Positions 57,501-64,000 of a DNA stretch of 64,000 nucleotides are shown piece by piece. This DNA comes from Nymphaea colorata (Eukaryota; Streptophyta; Magnoliopsida; Nymphaeales; Nymphaeaceae). Numbering within the stretch: the first letter of the stretch is position 1; every line of letters begins with the position of its first letter. The position numbers and the translations under genes are program-made. The notes beneath the pieces were generated by a model, which was given only the letters and a program-made list of their open reading frames with translations, was not told where the DNA came from and did not search any database. The stretch is from contig NC_045143.1 in the NCBI RefSeq assembly GCF_008831285.2, positions 20,112,854-20,176,853 on the forward strand. Reading direction: 5' to 3'.

Positions 57501-60500
57501 TCATTAGTTGATACACATGGACATCCTTTTTCTTCTGACCATACATCTGTTCTAAGATGACCCACATATCCCGAGCAGTCCTCTTACGAAGAATGAGAGG
57601 TTGAATATTAGAGGACACAGAGTTTGCAATTCATGTTTTAACTTGGTTGTCCTCAAGAAACCATGTTCCACGCCGGGCTAGCCTCAGGTGGTTCAGTCTT
57701 CTTCTCATTAACATAAGCAATTCACCGCTGACCAGCAATTCCCATAGTGATGGCAGTAGACCAACGCAAATAATTACCCTTGGTGAGTCGAATAGTAGTA
57801 CCTTGAACAAGAATGTTATTTGTTATAGGGTTTTCAACATCCAACTGATCCGTATAAACAAGGGTTTTCCTCGAGTCTTCCATCATGCTACAAAAACCAG
57901 AAATAAAACAATAGAGAGACGTGTAGCCGATGCAGGGCACGACAACGACTTAGACGATGGACACTAGCAGTAGTGGCAGAGGGCAACGGTGGAACCGGCA
58001 GAGAAATCTTCCTGAGCTCCATGATAGAGAGATCTGCACGAGCTCCATGGTAGTGGCGACAACTGAGAGGATGGCGCCAAACTAGAAGAGCGAAAGGATT
58101 TGGGAGCTGACAAAGGGGAACGCAGCAATGACAGGGGAAGGCGATGCAGCGGCAGAGGTGGCCGATGCAGTATCAGGGGAGGCAACAATAGAAGAGGCGG
58201 GACGACCCCAGGGAAGGCAGCGACATATGACAACGACAGAGGAACTAGGACGACAACAGTGGGAGCTCTCAAGCAACAACGACGGCATGAGCTCTTAGGC
58301 AACAACAACATGAGTTCTTAGACAACGACTGTAGGAGTTCAGGCGACAACGACAACAACTGACCAGATGCAGGCTATGACAGCTTAGGCGATGACGACAA
58401 AAAAAGGGATGACAATAGCAACCAGCAGCTCAGGCGACGACGGCATAGGGGGTGGCCGAGAAGAAAAAGAATCCGGTCGGTAGGTCGCTTTCCTCCAGTC
58501 GAACCAGGTTTCACCATGATCGCCAAAGATTGAGGAGTTTGTCTGAGCGTTTTTGGTGGCCGATGGTCGCCGGTGGTGGCGACTGTGTTCCTTGGATCAG
58601 GCGGAGCGCTGCAGCAGGGCAGCAGCTTACACGTTCCTTTTCCCTTTCTTTTTTTTTGCCGAAAAATCATCACACAAGTTCTGATACCATGTTGAATAGA
58701 AAAGACATAGAAAACACAAAATATAACATAGAAAACCCTCAACAGGAGGAAAAAACCACGAGATTAGGAGATGATTCCAGTGCTCACTAGCTGCTGGTCA
58801 CACTCTCTCTTAATTCTCTTTAACACACAAATTAGGGTTGAACAGGTCACTTAAATAGGACCCAACATGAACTGCCCCTGTAGAATAGGTCGGATCGGGT
58901 CCAGACCGGACCCAGTCATACATAACACGTCAACATATATACATACATGGGAGGGACGGAGTTTCCTAATTTATATAGAAGCTGCAACTTCTCTAGCTGT
59001 TGGAGTTTCTCCCTGTTGGATCCTCTAATGGCTAGAAGAATATATGTACAAAGATAAAAAAAAATAGAATCTGAATAAGAAAATAAAAAATATACATAAT
59101 ATAGTAAAAAACCAATATATATCTTTGCAATATATATATATATATATGTCTGTGTGTGTGCGTATGTGTGTGAAACTTTTGGTGTGATAATTAAAAGTTT
59201 ACTAGAAACTCAGAAAGAAGCAAAGGATCCAGGTGATGTTAGATCCTTATTAAAGAAATTTGCTATTTGGACTTCTGAGGAAGCATGTAGCAATTCTGTT
59301 CTTAAGAAATTCTTCAAAGACATAGTTACAATCCATTTCAGTGTGCTTGGTTCTCTTGTGGAATGTGTGCTAGCTGGATGTATAGATTGCATTTTTCAAT
59401 CACAATGTAGCTTGGTTGCCTTCTAAGGTGCATGTCATGTCTTGCAGAAGGCTGTTCGTTCAAACAATCTCCCTGGTTGTGATTGTGATGGCTCCATATT
59501 CAGCTTCAGTGAAATACAAATTTATATGTGAATCAAATCTATGCAGTCTAAACATTGGCCTTAGAATTAAACGTATAGACGATGTCTCCACAGCAACTTT
59601 TTTTTTTTTTATAAATAGTAGAGAGGAATACCATAAGTTTGAATTTTAATTGGCATATTTTAATCACTAAATATATATTCCATTCCATAATTGACAGTCT
59701 TTTTTATTAAGAAGCTCTAAGATTTAAAAAACTTCTGATGGATGGAACAGATGAACAAAAAGACTTGAAGTTGGTGGATGCACCAGTGTCTGGGGGTGTC
59801 CTGAGAGCTGCAACCGGAACACTTACGGTATGCTGCTATTTTACATTTGTTGTACTTTATTTTCCTACTTCCATCTTTTGGTTGTTTTGTGAATGTTTTG
59901 GCAATAAGTATCATCCAGATCAGAAACGCCCTGCTTACTAATACTGGAAACACATCCAAACTAGATTATGGCTGCTGGTTCTGAAGAAGCACTCAGGTCT
60001 ACCAGTTTAGTTCTTTCAGGTAGCAACCATATTTGGAAAACATATTATGATTGTGGGGCTTATGCATTTGCTTCCAAAAGTTGGTTATACTCCATATTAT
60101 TTAACTTCTGATGTGTGACATGTGGTGAGGTATCTGAATGTTTATGAACAGCAATGTCTGAGAAGCTCTATGTTATTGAGGGCGGTGCTGGAGCAGCAAG
60201 GTTCTCAAATAGTTCGTTGATTTCATTTACTAGTACTTATGTTCAAGGAACTCATTATATGCTATCTTTTTCTTTAGCTCTGTGAAGATGGTGAATCAAC
60301 TGCTTGCTGGAGTTCATATTGCAGCAGCAGCTGAAGCAATGGCTTTTGCAGCGGGGTTGGGCTTAAGAACAAGAACATTGTTTGATGTCATCATGCATGG
60401 TGGCAGTAGCTCATGGTATGCATTTGGATCATACAAAAAGTGGGAACCACTATGTATTAATGATTCACCATGTACAAATCTTGGCAAAACTATTATTTCA

Positions 60501-61630
60501 TGTTAGCAAGCTATTGTTGTTAAACCGTCTGAGCCTTTGAGGGACTGTCAAGTGATGCTCTTTGGATCTGTTAGTAAAAGCTCTTTGCAGCTCTAAGCTG
60601 CATTTCATGGAAAGGGACATTGGCATAGTATAAATTTCTCAGATACTTTTTGCCTTCAATGTATTTGTCACCTAAACCTAATTTACTAAGGCTGCATTTG
60701 ACTGCTTCAGATCTTGATTTTGCATTCACCACAGATTGCACATTTGTGGATTTAAAATAAAATTCCATTGTTTGTTTAAACTTTAAACAGTGGATTTCAC
60801 AACAACAAGGCTAATTGGATCTTAGATATGGGGCTCTATGAAACACAGCCTAAAGGACTGGTTTTGTTGGATTCCATTTGGTCGTTGTGGGCTGGTTTAT
60901 ATGTTCTTCCCCCCTTGACTGTGCGTCGACACAAGTTCTCAACTTCTCATGCAGTATTTAGTTGTAACACAAATGCTACATTCATAATTTACATAAATTG
61001 GAAATTCTTCAGTGAATTAGCCTTCTTAGCAGTGTTTCTTTGGAGCCTTATAAGTCTCCCTTGATGTTCCATGTGTACATTGTTCCCATCCTTTGGTAGA
61101 GGTTCTTTGTCTTCCATAACTTGTACATGGCATTCACGTGGTCAAGATTTTGTCATATGGTTTTTTACATGTATGCCTGGTCTACTGTAAAATAAACGCT
61201 GACGTGACATCTTCTTTCATCCTCCTTATATCATAGTTTTCGTCCTACTGATAACATGCAATTCTGAATTTTCATTAATAACCTTTTTCATGTTTCTTAC
61301 TAGGTTGTTGTAGATTGATAGGCGATTCTCAGTAACCTGTAAATGTCCAATCACTTTGACCATCAAAATCTGAATGTCATGTTTCAGGATGTTTGAGAAT
61401 CGTGTACCTCACATGTTGGATGATGATTACACACCCTACTCTGCTGTTGATATCTTTGTGAAGGATCTGGTATGCAGAGATACTTATATCTTTTTTATGA
61501 TATTAACAATGGCTGATTTCATATCTAGACCTTTTTCTCTGTGCTTTGTAGGGAATTGTGTTGCATGAGAGTAGAAGATTTAACATTCCACTTCATGTTT
61601 CAGCTGTTGCACTCCAGCAGTTCCTGTCAG
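39544..61630 (+). CDS. 6PGDH-like/ketose-bisphosphate aldolase fusion protein, N-terminal 21 exons (gene continues past right edge)
   Basis: Exons: 39544-39642, 39995-40070, 40547-40627, 40730-40810, 46624-46697, 46810-46864, 46963-47011, 47190-47327, 48027-48108, 49439-49517, 49683-49729, 49865-50053, 53109-53184, 54138-54218, 54316-54396, 59751-59827, 59965-60019, 60152-60200, 60278-60415, 61388-61469, 61552-61630; 589 codons. The protein carries two tandem 3-hydroxyisobutyrate-dehydrogenase-like units. Unit 2 has canonical GFIGLGAMGFGMA (324-336), DAPVSGGV (near 440) and Lys493 in SSVKMVNQLLAG. Unit 1 has lost the glycine motif (GFVGVDDLCLDMA) and the SGG loop but keeps Lys175. Known homologues add a DUF1537 kinase-like part and a class-II aldolase, expected beyond the window. 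Intron 4 has a GC donor. The start is the first Met before unit 1. No stop interrupts the joined exons. Confidence 0.9.
41117..41281 (-). repeat. 3' LTR of the intron-4 copia element
   Basis: The plus-strand ends are TGATAAATTTC and CGTCTTAACA. It contains TTTATATAGAC, a TATA-like word. By eye it is identical to 46133-46297. Confidence 0.95.
41289..45555 (-). pseudogene. Copia gag-pol of the intron-4 element (three frame lesions)
   Basis: Minus strand. Gag starts at 45555 (MSEISSGANTSSF) and shifts frame near 45350. A long frame 45322-42839 holds the gag C-terminus, zinc knuckle CQFCHRIGHTVDKC, protease WLIDSGASTHLCGD, the GAG-pre-integrase WHLRFGH/CESCQLGKHH motif, and integrase (FDVWGP, VRSDNALEF, QQNGVAERKHRHI). 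A TAG at about 42838 separates it from RT (WVFTVKYRADGSIERYKARL, SQLDVKNVFLYGDLHEEVY, LVYVDDIIVTGDD with an intact YVDD). A 23-bp tandem duplication at 42201-42246 shifts the frame. RNase H follows (YVDADYAGCHLDRKSTTGF, DNKAALFIANNPAFHERTKH) and ends at 41289. The catalytic residues I can see are intact. Confidence 0.93.
42201..42246 (-). repeat. 23-bp tandem duplication just after the copia YVDD box
   Basis: CCCCTGAATATCATCCCCTG begins at 42201 and again at 42224. The unit length of 23 shifts the RT frame by two and splits RT from RNase H. Confidence 0.93.
45660..46115 (-). other. GC-rich leader of the intron-4 copia element
   Basis: Between gag and the primer site lies about 450 bp of GC-rich, CGACGG/GGGCAGGGCGG-type imperfect repeats. 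It yields long Pro/Ala/Arg-rich translations in several frames, which I treat as compositional artefacts. Confidence 0.7.
46117..46132 (-). other. Primer-binding site of the intron-4 copia element
   Basis: The minus strand reads TGGTATCAGAGCCCC directly inside the 5' LTR. Confidence 0.9.
46133..46297 (-). repeat. 5' LTR of the intron-4 copia element
   Basis: It matches 41117-41281 along its full 165 bp by eye and is followed by the ACAAT target duplication. Confidence 0.95.
48504..48945 (+). mobile_element. Copia LTR fragment in intron 9, same family as the LTR at 11116
   Basis: It starts TGTTAGATTTAAGG and shares GTTTGATGTATGATTTGTAT, ATGTATGCATAGG, a hairpin CCAACTGCTAG/CTAGCAGTTGG, TTTATAAATAAGGGAC and TTTAGTTTGAGG with the copia LTR at 11116-11341/28276-28535. 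The expected CA end and interior are not found. A CA repeat (about 48943-48963) marks the right boundary. Confidence 0.75.
48730..48755 (+). repeat. Perfect 11-bp hairpin in the LTR fragment
   Basis: CCAACTGCTAG, loop AAAT, CTAGCAGTTGG. Imperfect counterparts lie at 11316-11341 and 51796-51822 in related LTRs. Confidence 0.85.
49471..49584 (+). repeat. 57-bp tandem duplication spanning the 3' end of exon 10 and its donor
   Basis: The last 47 bases of exon 10 and ten intron bases (49471-49527) are repeated at 49528-49584 with about nine differences (for example GCTGCTCATGAACAACTGA is shared exactly). Both copies end in G|GTACAT, giving two donors at 49518 and 49575. Use of the second would add 57 nt, 19 codons in frame, without a stop. 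Confidence 0.9.
50054..53108 (+). other. Intron 12 of the fusion gene
   Basis: A 3.1-kb intron between exon 12 (ending GGATATGAT) and exon 13 (starting GTGTATGAG). Apart from an LTR remnant (about 51640-52013), I recognise no coding homology. Several T-rich tracts and short AT-rich repeats are present. Confidence 0.6.
51640..52013 (-). mobile_element. Copia-type LTR remnant in intron 12, minus strand
   Basis: The minus strand starts TGTTAGGAAATATGC at 52013, with AT-rich sequence followed by the hairpin CCAACGACTAG/CTAGCCATTGG. This is the same layout as the LTRs at 11116 and 48504, though strongly diverged. The other terminus is not defined. It may be a solo LTR or a fragment. Confidence 0.5.
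53185..54137 (+). other. Intron 13 with A/T homopolymer tracts
   Basis: It contains a CT repeat (about 53200-53212), T-rich and A-rich tracts (53368-53475), and a G8-10 run (about 53692). No coding or clear element homology. Confidence 0.6.
54590..55420 (+). pseudogene. Old copia RT remnant in intron 15, plus strand
   Basis: Pieces in shifting frames recall copia RT: GCRWIYKVKTKSDGFLKQYN near 54615, then YEIHHEENFVSMVRMAQLE near 54715, and MRKALCGLKQAWNAWFDKP near 54905 (the LYGLKQ..RAW..KL box). There are many stops and no LTR in the same orientation nearby. It pre-dates the antisense element at 55535. Confidence 0.7.
55535..55663 (-). repeat. Truncated 3' LTR of the intron-15 copia element
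   Basis: TGTTGAACATAAAAAACATAG and the following bases match 58690-58815 closely, then stop abruptly near CTTAATCCCC. Confidence 0.85.
55684..57950 (-). pseudogene. Copia gag and integrase remnant of the intron-15 element
   Basis: Minus strand. Gag starts at about 57886 (MMEDSRKTLVYTDQLDVENP) and contains GNYLRWSTAITM before a stop. Degraded gag, zinc-knuckle and protease sequence covers 57640-56560. The GAG-pre-integrase and integrase part (56181-55684) has WHERFGHLPFRVLRQLF, CDVCHLGKHVQAS, IDDYSRNTFVYLLKDHSGV and FRSDNAREYACHSI, with the second catalytic Asp (in SDNA) visible. The frame ends in the deletion junction near 55665. No RT or RNase H follows. Confidence 0.85.
56181..56535. mobile_element. 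355-bp hAT-like MITE inside the intron-15 copia
   Basis: TCGATACA lies on both sides (56173-56180 and 56536-56543), an exact 8-bp duplication typical of hAT-type insertions. The ends are short imperfect inverted repeats (ATTGTCACAAA on the left, TCATAGTCACAAA as the reverse complement on the right). The interior is A/T-rich with ACATGTTTTTTT/AAAAAAACACAT words. No coding content. It inserted after the copia element. Confidence 0.75.
57960..58674 (-). other. Low-complexity leader of the intron-15 copia element
   Basis: ACAACGACG/GGCGACGA-type imperfect repeats lie between gag and the primer site. Long translations here are Ala/Ser/Pro-rich and unsupported. Confidence 0.6.
58675..58689 (-). 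other. Primer-binding site of the intron-15 copia element
   Basis: The minus strand reads TGGTATCAGAACTTG directly inside the 5' LTR, matching the Met-tRNA primer site over its first ten or eleven bases. Confidence 0.8.
58690..58935 (-). repeat. 5' LTR of the intron-15 copia element
   Basis: The 246-bp LTR has TG/CA ends. It contains a repeated GGTC-type stretch (GGTCGGATCGGGTCCAGACC) near 58890. Confidence 0.85.
58941..59160 (-). mobile_element. Probable copia LTR remnant, minus strand
   Basis: CTAGCTGTTGG, TCTAATGGCTAG and AT-rich sequence repeat the layout of the LTR family at 11116/48504/51640. The termini are not defined, and an AT/GT microsatellite (59136-59172) ends it. Confidence 0.4.
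59170..59620 (-). pseudogene. Old copia RNase H remnant in intron 15, minus strand
   Basis: The plus-strand text around 59330-59420 (CAGTGTGCTTGGTTCTCTTG, then TGTAGCTTGGTTGCC) parallels the antisense RNase H of the intron-4 copia at 41455-41530 (CATGCTTGGTTCTCTCATGG). No intact frame remains. It is too diverged to assign to a neighbour. Confidence 0.55.
60690..60850. mobile_element. 161-bp PIF/Harbinger-like MITE in intron 19
   Basis: GGCTGCATTTG on the left and GGCTGTGTTTC (reverse complement of the right end) form short imperfect terminal repeats, and TAA flanks both sides (60687-60689, 60851-60853). The centre contains the near-palindrome TTTAAACTTTAAA. A related but partial copy lies in the Rab intron near 34084. 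Confidence 0.7.
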
Positions 61631-61669
61631 GTTTAGCTCGGTATTACTTGGTTGATTCATTAACTTGAA

Positions 61670-64000
61670 GTAAAGAGCTTGCTTGGGGGTTAGGCCCCCT
61701 ACCTTTATTCCAACAAAATGGTTATATACAAGGGAAGATCAAAACAGACCCTAACAATACACACAAAGGATTGGCCCAACCCTTCACCAAAAAAATTGTT
61801 ACAGAACATAGCCTACAAGCTATGTATTTACATATTTAAGTCAGCAAAATAGTCATGAAGGTCATTGGCATGGTCCATGATTAGTCGTCCGATGTCAACT
61901 GTAGCAGCACCCTGCTCTACAGAAATTCTCACCTGAAATTGATCAAAACACCTGCTCCAGCCTGCATTTGGCCGTCGCCCTTCCAGTCTCTGTCTAATTT
62001 TCGTCACCCAATCTTTGAGAGGGGAAATGATGGCATAGTCACCACCATATTCCTTATGGAATTTGAGAATGCGCTCTAGACTTACATTTCTCCTTTGTGA
62101 ATCCTTCCACTATCCTTGACAAATCACCACACAACCCAGATGCCCATTACCCACATTAGCTCAAGCCTGCTATTTTTGGTCCATGCCTGGTATGAGCTCT
62201 AACAATGTTAATTAACCATCCATTTCTATCTGAACTGATGGTGTCTTCACAGTATAGCCCAGTTTCCATCCAAATTCTTAGTTTGATTTTTGTCTTAGGA
62301 GGCCACTTGACTGAGGAAAAGCTATCCATGCAGCTCCTCCAAACCTCTCTTTTGAACCTACTTACCTGGGGTTCAAGACTTTCATGGAAACATCTGTTCC
62401 TAAGGCACCACATATTCCAGCAAACAATTAAGAAGGACATCCTCATGGACTTTCCTGGATAACACAAATTTGGTCTTGGATACTGATTTTAACATCACTA
62501 TAAATCCTCACGTATCCATTCCCATCAACTCTATTGATGAGGACTTGCCCTAGCCATCCATCAACCCAAAACCTGATCCGTTCTCCATTTCCAACTTTCC
62601 ACTCAACTTTGTTTTGGATCCAGCTGCATCCCCACTGCATTTCCAACCCCAGCTTTGATTAGTGGATCTTTTGAGTGTTCAAAGACTATGAGAGATAAGA
62701 TATTTTTCCTTAAACATGTTAGCCCAAAGATCTCCACTGGTCAAAAGTCGACAACACCTGTTGGCTAGCGTCACTCTGTTCACTTCCTCCAACCTTCTTA
62801 TCCCAACTCCTCCTTCCTCTTGAGGAAGACAGATTCTCTCCCATTTAACTAGATGCATGTGTCTTGATCCACCTTCCTCATTCCACAAGAACTTAATACA
62901 AGTTTGTTCGATTCTCCTTAATACGACCTTAGGCAATCTAATGGCCATCATCCAATAATAAGGCAAGGTCATCAACACATATAGGATGAGGCATAGCCGG
63001 CCCGCGTAGGGCAAGGTTCAAGCCTTCCATCCAGCCAACCTTTTTTCCACCTTAGTGAGGAGTGGCAAACACGGATCTTTTGTAAGATTTCCCTAGAACA
63101 GAGGTAACCCATGATAGGTCCCCAATAGACCATTGTAAAATACTCTGAATTTCGCACATGTGGCAGTCGACCATGGTTCTGGAAAAAATCTCATACTTGT
63201 GTTTGTTCACCTTTATACCTGCAAAGCATTCAAAATCCTGCAAAATTACTGCTATAGTGCTAATAGTTCTCTTGGAGGCCTTAACTACTATAATCACATG
63301 GTCAGCAAACAACATAGCACAACCATTAGGCCTCACTCGATGAATTTTAGGGACAAGGATGTTTTTGTTAATCGTTTCCTTGATGAGTCGTCTAATGAAC
63401 ATTTTCATAACAATGAGAAAAAGATAGGGGGACAAGGGATCGCCTTGTGTCAGCCCGTGTCTCCCATCAAACTTCTCTCCCATCCTACCATTCACAAGAT
63501 GACAAGAATTCCGTAAGACACAGGGGTTACACGGTTCATGATTGTAGCAATCCATCTGGAATGAAACCCGAAAAACTGCATACTATTGGCTAAGACGGCC
63601 CAGGAAACCCTATCATAAGCTTTCAAAATCAAGCTTAAGACAACAACCTCCTTTGTCCCACAACTCCTTAGATGGTCTCATTAACCCACATGATGTTGTC
63701 ATGGATATGCCTCCCTTTCGGAAAAGCTGCTTGGTTAACGTTAATAATGCGACTTAAGATGCCTCTCAATCTATTGACAACAACCTTCGCAATAATCTTA
63801 CATATAGCGTTGCATAAGGAGAATGTGTATGAAATCTTTAACTTTCTTGGAATTTTCTTTCTTAGGGACGATACATGTCATAGTTTCATTGATACTCTTC
63901 ACCATTTTCTTAGACGAAAAAAAGTCTTGCACAACATTCACCACATTAGCCTTCACCATTGCCCAACACTCTTGATAGAAATAATTTGGAAAGCCATTTA
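61670..64000 (-). pseudogene. LINE (L1-type) ORF2 remnant in intron 21, antisense, runs off the right edge
   Basis: Minus strand from the right edge. RT has GLTQGDPLSPYLFLIVMKMF (near 63460) and the catalytic box as FADHVIIV (near 63320), where the second Asp of FADD is His. It continues with FAGIKVNKHKYEIF, LDGRLEPCPTRAG, EEGGVGIRRLEEVNRVTLANR (near 62790) and WNMWCLRNRCFHE (62430-62390). Several stops and shifts occur. The 3' end near 61680 carries AGGGGGCCTAACCCCC and AATAAAGG, shared with the LINE ending at 30210. It is therefore the same LINE family and a useful guide to the missing parts of the left one. Confidence 0.85.

Larger units (their letters stand above)
55535..58935 (-). mobile_element. 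Internally deleted Ty1/copia element in intron 15, antisense
   Basis: The right (5') LTR is 58690-58935, starting TGTTGAATAG and ending GTCAACA on the plus strand. The left (3') LTR survives only as 55535-about 55663 and then passes directly into integrase, so RT, RNase H, the polypurine tract and half an LTR are deleted. TATAT flanks both outer ends (55530-55534, 58936-58940), a plausible though low-complexity target duplication. A GC-rich leader (57960-58640) precedes gag. A hAT-like MITE sits within it. Confidence 0.85.

Noticed and set aside
1-64000. CRISPR arrays, prokaryotic operons, phage or viral integrations
   Set aside because: No regularly spaced repeats, no bacterial-type gene packing, and all reverse-transcriptase-like sequences fit LINE, Ty1/copia or Ty3 retrotransposons.

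Overview
This is plant nuclear DNA, with two intron-containing genes set in a dense, nested transposable-element landscape. The plant assignment rests on a RabA4-type GTPase with a GC-rich first exon, a plant-type fusion gene built from 6-phosphogluconate-dehydrogenase-like (6PGDH-like) units, plant L1-type LINEs with a DUF4283 ORF1, a Tekay/Del-type chromovirus with 3-kb LTRs, Ty1/copia elements primed by initiator Met-tRNA, and Tourist-like MITEs. The GC-rich first Rab exon would suit a monocot or an early-diverging angiosperm, but I cannot name the species.

Left third (1-30210): one decayed plus-strand LINE interrupted four times. In order, the intruders are an 868-bp terminal-inverted-repeat element carrying a histone H4 fragment (1043-1910), a minus-strand Ty3 chromovirus (1987-7456) that itself carries a Tourist-like MITE (4865-5054), and a truncated copia element (11116-29474) whose 5' LTR was split by a Tekay-type Ty3 element (11342-28270). 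The LINE 3' end is recovered at 29475-30210. The Tekay locus reads LTR-internal-partial LTR-[100 N]-internal-LTR. One target duplication (ATTGG) flanks the whole of it, and the two internal copies differ mainly by single-base homopolymer indels. I read this as one element duplicated falsely by unmerged contig ends at the gap.

Middle (30211-39543): intergenic DNA, then a two-exon RabA4-type GTPase gene (CDS 31188-31414 and 35579-36029, 225 aa) with a 4.2-kb repeat-filled intron, then about 3 kb of largely unrecognised intergenic DNA ending in the GC-rich promoter of the next gene.

Right (39544-64000): the 5' part of a large plus-strand gene of the plant 3-hydroxyisobutyrate-dehydrogenase-like/ketose-bisphosphate-aldolase fusion family. 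Twenty-one exons (589 codons) encode two tandem 6PGDH-like units. Exons 2-10 and 13-21 have the same lengths one by one except for a single 3-nt difference, which records an intragenic duplication. The kinase-like and aldolase parts expected in the family lie beyond the right edge. Introns hold a very young antisense copia element (41117-46297, LTRs identical by eye), an internally deleted antisense copia (55535-58935) carrying a MITE, LTR fragments, a 161-bp MITE and, at the right edge, an antisense LINE. I see no tRNA, rRNA, CRISPR or prokaryote-type structure, and nothing that looks like an undescribed gene system. The most interesting items are the H4 capture, the in-frame duplicated splice donor of exon 10, and the false duplication at the gap.
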